From: Cyrtodaria siliqua
Taxonomy: Eukaryota > Mollusca > Bivalvia > Adapedonta > Hiatellidae
Direction: 5' to 3'
Assembly (NCBI GenBank): GCA_037043455.1
Contig: JAWPHD010001433.1
Coordinates: forward strand, 186,001 to 250,000
Length of the DNA: 64,000 bases
Part shown: piece after piece, positions 11,601-23,600 of the stretch
Numbering within the stretch: the stretch's first letter is position 1
Layout of the letters: every line of letters starts with the position of its first letter
Made by a program: the position numbers and the translations under genes
The notes under the pieces: model-generated
Seen by the model: the letters and a program-made list of their open reading frames with translations, nothing else
Told to the model about the DNA's origin: nothing
Database searches by the model: none

Positions 11601-14600
11601 TATTTCTTGAAATCTGTTTCAAATAATTTTATAATATTTTCTGATATGAAAGTGAAAATGTAAACCTTTATTGTCATATAATTTAATTTACTTGATTTAT
11701 AAAAGTGCATTAACTATTACAAATGTCCACGTAATATTTGAACGGCCCTCGTACATATATTTTTCTAAGATTTTTAAAGATTATATGTTATGTGTTGAAT
11801 CCTAAAACCACAATTCAACCTATATTTTGTGCATGTAGGTTAAAGTTGGTGACAAGGAGTGTGATATTATGGCAGACTTCTATCTCTACATCACCACCAA
11901 GTTTGCAAATCCAGCATACACACCAGAGGTGAGTTTGAGTTAGTTTCAACTATTTTTTGTCGAGCCCATTTATAGATCTCGAATTAGCAATCACAATGTC
12001 GTCCAGGTGTATGTGTGTCAGTTCGTTCATCCGTTAGTCAGTTTGTCTTTGTGTCTGATTTTCATTTCTTAATATCTTCTTTGTTTACTTGCAGGAGATT
12101 ATGCATGTTATTTAATCTTGTTGATATGGCCAAAATAGTAAAAACAATGTCTATCCGTCTGGAAAAATGGATCCTGCGATAACTTAAAAAGTATAAAAGA
12201 TATTTTCATAAAACTTTTTACATGTGATAGACGGGCATAAAGCTATCATGCACGTTATGCAATTTTGTTGATATGGCAAAAAATGTGGTTGCTATGGCAA
12301 CAAAATAGTAAAAAAATGCACACAAAAAAGAATTGTATGGACAAACTTGAAACTATTAAAGATATTGTCATAAAACTTAATACATAGGTAGAGGAGCATA
12401 TGGAGATTTTGCACACAATTTTATTTGGTGATATGGCCAAAATTGTGGTTGTTATGATAACAAAATTCTGTCGTTAGTCATACAGCTGAATAAGAGATCT
12501 TAATGTATCTATTGTTATACTCAATAAATATTCGATAGTTACTTCCCTTCAAATAGAGTTATATTTAATACATGACTTGAAATTGATGTTAATTTCTTTG
12601 CATATGTATTTTTTATTACTTGTTGTATTATAATTGTAATATGTTTGTAAACCTACTGGAATGAAAAGAAAAAAAAGGTGAGGTATATCTTTTACAAATT
12701 TGTAAGGAAGATTATGTACCCACTTGTTTTGTTAAGGTTGCAAAATGTAGCATGCCTTTGTTATTTGTCTAAATGAAAGCCTTTTGTTTGGTCTGGTCCA
12801 ACAAAAGACATTATTGTCAAACATCTGACTGGTAGGGGACATCATGTATTGCCATGCAATACTGCAGTATCTTGTTATCTCTTGGGATTGACATTCAGAT
12901 GTTGGTCGAATTAAAAATCTGGACCTTTATAATAGGGCTCAACATCTAGGCCGTGGCTTCTAGTATGTTTCTTTGTTTTACAACATTAACAAAATGTACA
13001 CAAGCCTAAAAAAAAAGTATTGAAACAAAAGCAAATGCTTATAGTTCCTCTCCTAATAGTTGCTGTTGAAAGGTGGGCTAAGAAATTGTTCATATTATTT
13101 GCTTGTACCTTGCCATTATAGGACAGTATCCTAAATCATTGGGCTGTGTAAAGAAACAAAAATAAATTTGATTATATCTGAAAATGAATGGAAAACCCTG
13201 CAATTAAATGTAATTGTTAAACTACAATATTACATGTGGTTACGTTAAAAAAGATATGTGTACATTTATAATCCATACAGCAAGAATAATAATAAGACTG
13301 TAATAGATGTGCTTTCTGTACATTTAGGTATCGGCCAGGACGTCCATCATAGACTTCACTGTGACCATGAAAGGTTTGGAGGACCAGTTGCTTGGACGTG
13401 TCATACTTACTGAGAAGCAGGTATTTGATTGGGACATCATTGTGTTGCCTGCGAAGCATGGTGGACACTTATGCTTTGCCTTGTCCATTGTCTTGCTTCA
13501 TCGTCTGTCATCCATCGGTAGTCACACTTTTTGCTTCTGGATAATAACTTCATTTAGGAATGAGATATTGCAACGAAACTTGCTGTGTAGGTAGCCTATG
13601 GAAGCTTGATATTGCATTTGAGGTCACTGGGTTCAAGGTCAAGAACAATGTTACTTAAAATAGAAAAAAATGGTTTACTGACAATTACTTCAGTTAGGAA
13701 TTAGATATTGGAACCAAACTTGCTATGTTGGTAGCTTATATGGGAAGGATGCCTAGTATTGCAATTAAGGTCCCTGGGGTCAATGTACTAAAATTAGAGA
13801 AATGGTTTCAGGCCAATAACTTCATTTAGGAATGAGATATTGGAACAAAACTTTCTGTGTAGATAACTTATATGGAATAGAAGCTTGGTATTGTATTTGA
13901 GGTCACGGTCATTGTTACTAAAAAAATAAAAGAATGGTTTCTGGCCAATAACTTCAGCTAGGAATGAGATATTGCAAAAAAAACTTGCTTTGTAGGTAGC
14001 TTATATGGAAAAGAAGCTTGGTATTGTATTTGAGGTCACTTGGGTCAAGGTCAAGGTTACTGTTAGTAATGCTGTTAGTAAAACTTCAGGCGACACATTT
14101 TATTCCGTGTTCCATTCTAGTTTTTGTCAAAACCTTCAGATATTTCATGTGTACCATTTACCAGAGAATTGCCAGTATTACTTAATTATATAGTTATATG
14201 GGGCTGTTAAACATGTCGACATTCTGGATTCAAATAGCACTTGGGCACGCTGGGTTTTGCCCTTTCATACTTGTGTTTCAGGTCGCCTGCCTGCATGACA
14301 TTCAAGTGGCCTTTTACCACTACCACAAGTGGCTAAATTGTGTTGTATTTGTTATTGTGAGTATATTGAGAGATATTTTGTCTAAAGCAGTGATTGTATT
14401 TAAATAGAAATTGTGTACACATTTTAAACTTTTGCATATGTCTGATGTTGAACACATTTTCAAATACAGATTTCTACCTCACATAAATAGGTATATAAGC
14501 ATATTGTGTGTACATGTTTGACAGGAACTTGAATCTGAGCGTGTGAAGCTGATGGAAGATGTGACTTCAAACAAACGTAAGATGCAGGAACTTGAAGACA

Positions 14601-17600
14601 ATCTGCTGTATAAACTCACCAGCACTAAGGTAGGTACTCTCACAGATCCAGCCACCTAAAATGTAAAACTTTAGTACAAATTTACCAGGAACCATTTATT
14701 TACAATTGTTACATTTGTATAATGTTCAATAATAAAATCATGTATTACAAAGTAAAAACACGTATCAGACTTCAGTTAATTTGAAATGGTGAATATGTCA
14801 TTGATGTTTACTCATACATGCCAAATATCACGCATTCTCCGGTAGACTACCGGATTTGCCTTTGATCTACCGATCACACGGAAGCCGCTCAAAATCTCCC
14901 AGAAATCAATTACTTGCCAAGTATGGTTGATTGCCTGTAATTTGTAATAAACAGCCATGTCAAACAATGAGTTCACATCTGTCGAATGTCAAATCGGTCA
15001 AGGCGGGGTTGCGATCATTACTAAAAATAAGTCAACGCATTTATATGACCTACCCGGAAAAACTATACTGCAAAACTGTTAATTGAAACTCGAAACTCTA
15101 TCCATGTGTTCATATCATATAATAATGTATATGTGCTTAACGAATTATGAGTTGGTAACTCTTAATTCGAAGCTCCAGATTTGGGGTTGGTCTGGCTGGT
15201 TAAAGCCGTTTATATAACTGTGCCGATAGAGCCTTAGATTCTCAAAATATGTAAGTTAACTATATACTTTGTCGTCAGTAGGTTTAGAAACGGTGTACAT
15301 ATTTTGTAAAATTTGGCTGTTGTTGGTGGAATAGTTACTTCAAATAGAGTGAAAGTCTAATGCTGATTATGGTTTCATTTTGGTCCATATTCTTCTTGGC
15401 GGTCATCTTGTTATTATTGTCATTTGGTACTTTAATCCAAATGATGATCGTAATTGTAGTCCATTAGTTCAAGCCCGTGTATTTTGTACATACAGGGATC
15501 TTTGGTAGATGATGAGTCCCTCATCCAAGTGTTGGGCATCACAAAGGTGACGGCAGCCGAGGTCAGCGAGAAGCTGACCATTGCCGCAGAGACGGAGATT
15601 AAAATTAATATCGCTAGAGAAGAATTCAGGCCAGGTATAAAAAAAGATGAATCAGAAATCAGTAATTCATACTTTTTATAAATCAGTCAGCAGGACCATA
15701 GATCTTATATTTAAATCACAGGGTGCAGTGTATTGTTAATTCCTTGCTAGGTAAAATTTCCTTTATAGCTGTACTATGGTCCTGCTGACTGGAATTTTAA
15801 AAAGTATGAAAACTTGTGTTCTGAGAATAAAGACAAAACTTGTGTTCTGAGAATAAAGACATAATCTGGTTTTAATCCTTTTGCAATGTGTCAATATGTT
15901 GACTTGAGAGCGTGAATTTGAAATGAATTTATCGAAGAAAACCAATGGAGGATTTTAGTCAACGAACAAATTAGTTTTCTCTTTTAATAATGTAGTTTTA
16001 TGCAATGTCACTATGTAATTGTTTCCCATTATTTGCCCTTATGTCAGCAGAATGTACCAGACTTTGTCAGCTGTTCCTGGTAGATTTCATTATGTAATTG
16101 CCATCACCTTTTATACTCTTGGGCGATTTTAATGCACACAACTACATCTGGGGTTGTAAAGATATAAACGATAAAGGCAAGAAAATTGAGGATTTCTTAG
16201 CCAAAAACAATTTGTGTCTTTTTAATAATAAGTCACATACTTACTTACATCCTGCTACAGGCTCTCATTCTTCCATTGATTTAACAATATGTGATCCAAC
16301 GCTTTTGATGGATTTTTCGTGGAGTGTTGGAGACGACCTCTGTGGAAGTGACCACTTCCCCATATTTCTTGAAAATATCGGCCCTCCACTTCTCGAAAAA
16401 ACGCAACGATGGAAACTTCGCAAGGGTGATTGGACTACGTTTCAATCTCTTTGCGAGGAACAATTAAAGCCTTCCGTTTTCGAGGATGTCGAAGACGCAA
16501 CTGCTCTTTTTACCAAAACTCTTCACGATATAGCTGATCAAACCATTCCAAAAACCTCGGCAGATCCTAAACGCCCACATAAACCATGGTACGACGATGA
16601 CTGCAAAAAGGCAGTCAGCGATCGTAGAGCTGCATTAAATAATATTAACTTGCGGCCAACTCAAACAAATTTAGATAACTTTAGAGTTTTTCGTGCGAAA
16701 GCCCGTCGTACTATTAAGGATAGCAAGAGGAAATCCTGGAGAACTTAACGTCTCTAGGCTGAATTCTCGCTCATCTCTTAAGAAGACATGGGACATGGTC
16801 CGGAAAATAAGTGGTAAAGGTAATTCTAGTACTGTAAATCATCTTAAAACAGATAATGGAGATATAACATCTGTCAAAGATATTGCAAACACTTTGGCAG
16901 AAACTTTTTCAAAAAATTCTTCTTCTGAAAATTGTCAACCAAATTTTCTGAAAAATAAGAAACAAAAAGAACAGAAGAAGCTGAACTTCAAGTCGAAAAA
17001 CTAGGAAAAATACAATAAACTATTCACTCTCAAAGAACTTCGAGAGTCCCTTAAAAAGGCTCATGATACATCAGCTGGTCCTGATGATATCCATTATCAA
17101 TTACTAAAACATTTACCTGAATCCTGTCTCTCTACCCTTCATGATATATTTAATAAGGTTTGGGTGACGGGAATCTTCTCCGATTCTTGGCGGGAAGCAA
17201 TCGTTATTCCAGTCCCCAAACCTGGAAAGGATCATACGGACCCAATAAATTATCGCCCAATCGCTTTAACGAGTTGTATATGTAAAACCATGGAACGAAT
17301 GATTAATGAGAGACTCGTTTGGTACCTGGAGTCCAACAAACTGATAACAAAGTATCAAAGTGGATTCCGGCGCCAACGAGGCACAACAGACAATCTCATA
17401 CGATTTGAATCGTTTATTAGGGAAGCTTTCATAAAAAAAGAACATTTAGTCGCTGTATTTTTTGACTTGGAGAAAGCTTATGATACTGCATGGAAGTACG
17501 GTATTATGAATGATCTACATGACATTGGTCTTAGAGGCCGATTACCCATTTTTATAGAGAAATTCTTAGATGATAGACAGTTTCGTGTCCGAATGGGTTC

Positions 17601-20600
17601 AACCCTCTCTGATATTCATGAACAGGAGATGGGTGTTCCACAGGGCAGCATACTATCTGTCACACTTTTTAATATAAAGATTAACAGTATAGTAAAATGC
17701 ATCAATCCAGGTGTGGATTGTTCGCTATATGTTGACGACTTTGTTATATGTTATCGTGCAAAAAACATGAATACTATCGAGAGACAATTACAACAATGTC
17801 TCAATAAACTTCAGACCTGGTCTGATGAAAATGGTTTTAAATTTTCTAAATCTAAAACTAATTGTATGCACTTTTGTCAACTTCGTAAACATCATGAAGA
17901 CCCTCATCTAACACTGGATGGGTCACCAATACCAGTAGTGGATGAGACAAAATTCCTTGGTCTTATTTTCGACCGTAAATTAACGTTTATACCATACCTT
18001 AAATACTTGAAGGCCATATGTTGAAGACAATGAACCATCACTGTCTCACAGACGAGACAAATTAGCTCTTCAATACGCCATTAAATTAAAGTCTAACCCT
18101 TCAAACCCAACTTTCGATAATGTTTTTAATCCTAGTTGTGAACCTCTTTTTGATCGAAAACCGAAGGCCATTCGACCATTTGGTCTTCGTATTAAACCAA
18201 AATTAAGAGACACTGAAATCGACCTAAATTTGGTTGCCAAGTACAAAGTACCACAAATTCCACCGTGGACTTTGGAAACTCCAACAATTATTTTTGATCT
18301 TTGTAATAATAACAAATCCAGTACAGACCCTACTGTCTTTCAAAGCAAATTTAATGAAATTAAATCAAAATACTGTGACTTTCAACATATCTACACAGAT
18401 GGCTCTAAAGATGGAGATAAGGTAGCTGCAGCAGCTGTTGTTCACAAACACAGCATAAAGAGCCGCCTGCCTGACAAGGCCTCTATCTTTTCAGCTGAAC
18501 TTAAGGCAATTAAACTTGCCTTAAATTATATTCAGGAATCTGATGATGACCATTTTGTAATCTTTTCTGATTCCCTTTCATCTCTTCAAGCACTGGGTAA
18601 TATGAAACATGATAACCCAGTTGTGCTTCAACTTTTAGAAAAGTACAATTCTCTTATAATTGATAATGTTATTATTTTCTGCTGGCTTCCAAGCCATGTA
18701 GGAATACGTGGTAATGATAGAGCTGATAGTGCTGCTAAGGCAGCATTAGATTTACATATAACTAATACCAAATTATCTTATACTGATTTTAAAAGTTGTA
18801 TTAACACATATATTCGTAACTCTTGGCAAGCCGCTTGGGATTTGTCAGTTAACAATAAACTCCATCCAATTAAACCGTTACTCGGAGAATGGCGTTCTTC
18901 TAGTAGACCCATTCGTCGAGAGGAAGTTGTCCTAGCCCGGTGCAGGATAGGGCATACACGTTATACTCATTCATATTTATTACAAGGTGAGCAATTACCG
19001 GAATGTATACCCTGCTTTGCACCGTTAACGGTCAAACACATCTTATTGGAATGTGTAGACTTTGATCCTATGCGTCAAAGGTACTACAATGTTAATACTA
19101 TGAAAGAGTTATTTGATACTGTAGATTTTAGTCTTGTTTTAGATTTCCTGAAAAAGATCAGACTATATAAATCATTGTAATGTGTTCTTATATATATTTA
19201 CTTGTTTATATACCCGTTGCCGGGCATTTATTGATTTACATACATAGTTTATATTACACCTTATCATCCCTTATTTTAATTTTATTTTTAATAGTTTTAT
19301 CTTTATATATTTACATTAATTTTTAATTAATACTTCATTTTTCATATTTTTTTTGCGCACAATATGACCTATTTATGTGTCGACGTGCCGTAAAACACCA
19401 TTCATTCATTATGTAATTGTTCATATTACAGTTGCCATCCGAGGCAGTATCCTGTATTTCCTGATTTGTGACATGAGCAATGTCAACAGGATATACCAGA
19501 TGGCCCTCTGCATACTTCCTTATGTCATTGTTATCCATTATTTGGCCTCGTATTACAGTTGCCAACTGAGGCAGTATCCTGTATTTCCTGATTTGTGACA
19601 TGAGCAATGTCAACAGGATGTACCAGATGGCCCTCTGCATACTTCCTTATGTCATTGTTACATCCATTATTTGACCTCGTATTACAGTTGCCAACCGAGG
19701 CAGTATCCTGTATTTCCTGATCTGTGACATGAGCAATGTCAACAGGATGTACCAGACGGCCCTCACACAATTTCTTGGCATATTTGACATTTCTATGGCA
19801 AGGTAAGCATACAGTCATTTTAGTTTTATTTACTGTGATGTTCTATAGTTAACATTGGAAATGTTTTTTTCTCATTTTAATATGCCCGTTTGAAAACTGG
19901 GACGTGTTTTCTGATTATAGCATGTTTGAAAAACGGAACGTATTATGGTATGGCATCCGTCTGTCTACAATTTAAAATCTACATAATAACTCTAGAAGTA
20001 TTTCACACATGATCATGAAACTGTAGGTTACAAGTCTGCTCAAGAGATGGATGATACCTATTGTTTTTGAGGTCAAATGTCAAGATCGCGCTGAATTTAC
20101 ATAGAAAAATAGCTTCTGTGCTAAAACTTTTTAACATAGGACCATGAAAATGTATATAGAGACTGCCTATGGGACTTGAACAATCCCTATTGTTTTAGAG
20201 GTCAAAGGTCTAGCTCGCAGCAATTGGTCGTACAAAAACATCTTTCTCACTATAACTTAAGCTAGGATCATGAAATTCATAGACTGCCCATAGGACAAGG
20301 ATGATCCCTATTCCTTTTGAGGTCATTAGGTTAAAGGTCAAGGTGACCTGGAATAGAAAATGAGCTAAAGTCTGAGTACCTTTCAACATAAGATCATGAA
20401 ACTTCATAAGTAGACTCTCCATGGGACAAGGATGGTCCCTGTTGTTTCTGAGGTTACTAGTTGTCAGTAGATCACAGTCATATTGACCTAGGAAATGATC
20501 TTTACATAAGAAAACCTTAGTAAACAGGCGTATAATGCTCCGTTTGGCAGTACTCTTGTTATATGCATTAGCCTGAGATTAGTTTGACATAACCCAATTG

Positions 20601-23600
20601 CAACTGCTGTATCTAAGGGCTAAGCTTACATACATTGTCATGCCCAGGTATCGCACCGCCTACATTGCTTTGGCAATATCAAGAGTGGAGTGCAGATGAT
20701 TTCCACTTATGCAGGGGTGCTATAAAAATGCTCAAATTGTTGTAGGTGGTCCAGATTGCAATACATTTGTATCTAAACCTTCTTCCAAACATTGGAGAAT
20801 GTCTGTGCTAGCCAATGAACCAAAGCGATCATTCCCATATGACATCAACGATCTATGCATGTGTGAAAAATCCTTTCATACTGCAGAAAGGATTTCTCAC
20901 ACATGCATAGGTTGTTGATGCCCAATTTCTTGGAATGGTTGCTTTGGGCCATTAACAAGCTTAAGACTTGTCTTGATTTTTCAGAAAAAGGTTTAAATAT
21001 AAATTGTATTGTTCACAATCTGGACCTCCTAACGATTTTTTTTCATATTTTACCGCATGCTAACACAACCAGTTTTACCGTTCCTAGGGAATCATCCTGA
21101 CATCATGTTATTCCAGCAAGATCATGCCACTTGTAAGTCTAGCTGAATATGGCCTGGCATTATCTTGCTGGAGTAACCACGACGTCGGGTTGATTTCCTA
21201 GGAATAGTAAAACAGTTAGACATATGCGGTATTCAGATGTGTGATGTGTTTTTTAACCGTGTGACTTTTAATTGAACACTATAAACCATGTTTAGGAATT
21301 TTGAGACAATCAGTGTGTGCAATTGTTAAAGGGAATGTAGCGACTCAGCCAAACCATCTTTATTATTGAGAGTTCTGAACAATTTGAATAAGAGTGAAAG
21401 AATTATCAAAATCTGATGATAAACAAGAAAGATATGATCATTTGAAGTTTCTGTTGAAACGGATATGAAAGTGGCCATTTTGAGAGCTATGACATCACGG
21501 TTCTAAATGACCATATATGGAATATTTATAAATATGAAAATTGACTGATTTATATGGAAAAAAATGACACAACTATGAAAAATATGTAATACCTAATGGC
21601 AATAATGCTTTATATGACAAGTACATTTTTTTTTGCATTCATTCGCAATGTTTTCCTCCGTTTTAAATGATATTTATCAATATTCCATATATGGTAATAT
21701 GGAACTATGACATCATAGTTCTAAAAATGGCGGCTCCCATATCCGTTTTAGAACAACCTTTAAATGGTCATAACTTTTTTGTTTATCATCCGATTTTGAT
21801 AATTTTTTCACCTTTTTCCAAGTTTTTCAGAACTCTCAATGAAATAGCTTGTTTGGCTGTGGCGCTACATTCCCTTTAATTAATATGCTTCAATTTCAAA
21901 ATATGCGCTTATTATTAAATTATTTTAGCAATAAAACTTAACAGCCGTAAAATCTACTCGTGCAATTTCATTGACCGTCAGTATTATACCCATGAACCGA
22001 CTTTATCAAACTGAGTGGGCCACTTTATCTTCATTTCCAACGATCCTGTTCTCTAATATAATACATATTCATTATTCGTCCGTCTGTCCCTCTGCCTGTC
22101 CGTGAACGTTAAGCTAACAACTGATTGTGGCTTATAGCTTTGAAAGTATAGGATATGAAACCATGCTCACATATTCAGCATGCTCCTATAAATACATCTA
22201 TCATTATATATTTGTCAAATACAGGTCAGACATGAGTCGCATGCCATAAGAACCCTGTCTTCTATCATAATATATTTGTCCAATACAGGTCAGACAAGAG
22301 TCCCGTACCAGCCAAGAGAATCAACAACATCATAGACTACCTCAACTATGAGGCATTCCGCTACACATGTAGAGGCCTGTATGAGGAACACAAGTTCCTG
22401 TTTGTACTGCTCATGACATTCAAGATTGACATACAGCAGGGTAAAGTCAAACATGGCGAGTTCCAGTCATTCATCAAAGGTAAAAGCAAAAGAAATTATG
22501 TATAAATGGTATTTTCGAAGATGTTGACTCCCTGCATGAGGGAGTGGACATATATTGTGTAACCCTTGTCCTTCTGTCATACCTTGGTTAAGGTTAGCTC
22601 CATTTTTGTCTCGCCCACATAGTGGGTAGCGAGACATAGCAGTCACTTTTCCGGCGGCGGACACATTTTAAATCAACTATATCTCAACAACCGCTGCTCA
22701 AATTTTTCTGAAACTTTGTCAGATGCTTTGTTGGGTCAAAGACATCAAGTAATGCCAAAATTACCAAGGTCCTATTTTGCGTTATTTTCCCAAAACTTAA
22801 CCTTGGTTAGGTAACCTCAGTTAACTATATGTGATTACCTTATTTTCTTTGTTTGATACTTGGTCATATGTATTGTTGGCATTGGTGGCCATCACTGAAC
22901 GACAAAAATTACCAAGGTCATATTTTGCTTATTTTCCCCAAACTTAACCTTGGTTAGGTAACTTTACCTTGGTTAGGTAACTTAACCTTGGTTAGGTAAC
23001 TTAACCTCGGTTAACTTTATGTGATTGCCTAACTTTATGTCTTTGTTACTTGGTCATATATGTAAGGTTGGCATTAGTGGACATCGCTGAACGACAAAAA
23101 ATACCAAGGTCAAGGTCACGTATTGCGTTATTTACCCTAAACATCAGTTTGGTTAGGTAAGTTAACCTCAGTTAAATTTTTCTGATAACTTTAATTTCTT
23201 TGTTTGATACTTGATCATATGTATTGTTGGAATTGGCCGACATCACTGAATGACAAAAATTACCAAGGCCAAGGTCATATTTTGCATTATTTTCCCCAAA
23301 CCCTAGGTAATTTAACCTTAGTTAACTTTGTGTGATTGTCTCACTTTATGTCTTTGATACTTGGTAAACGAAGTTTAGTGGAGTATACTGGTTTCACCCT
23401 GTCTGTCTTTCTGTCTGTCTGTGGACGCAACATTGTCCACACCAAAACTCCGCTCCCCTTGAAGCAAATCTCATGAAACTACATAGGCGGACTGCCTGTG
23501 GTGAGAGGATGCCCACTTTTGATTTTGGAGTTAGTTAAAGGTCAAGGTCACAGGGACCCGATAATGAAAAACCTTGTCCGCGGTCACCAGCATCCGATAA

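Larger units (their letters stand above)
16101..19406 (+). mobile_element. 5'-truncated LINE (EN-RT-RNaseH, I/Nimb-like), dead
   Basis: A non-LTR retrotransposon that copied itself by target-primed reverse transcription. It is flanked by a 13-bp duplication CATTATGTAATTG at 16088-16100 and 19407-19419. In order it encodes the end of an endonuclease, a reverse transcriptase with YVDD, and an RNase H, in three frames. The 3' end is CCGTAAAACACCATTCATTC, a short tetramer tail. ORF1 and the start of the endonuclease are missing, as is typical of 5' truncation. RNase H after RT points to the I/Nimb group rather than Jockey proper; the clade is inference. Confidence 0.93.

Noticed and set aside
19432..19512. 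Alternative mutually exclusive exon 9
   Set aside because: The copy stops aligning after 81 nt and has no usable donor, so it cannot replace the full exon.
21105..21135. Remnant Tc1/mariner transposase called as a gene fragment
   Set aside because: Only about eight residues resemble the motif; too short to support a call beyond mentioning it with the palindrome.
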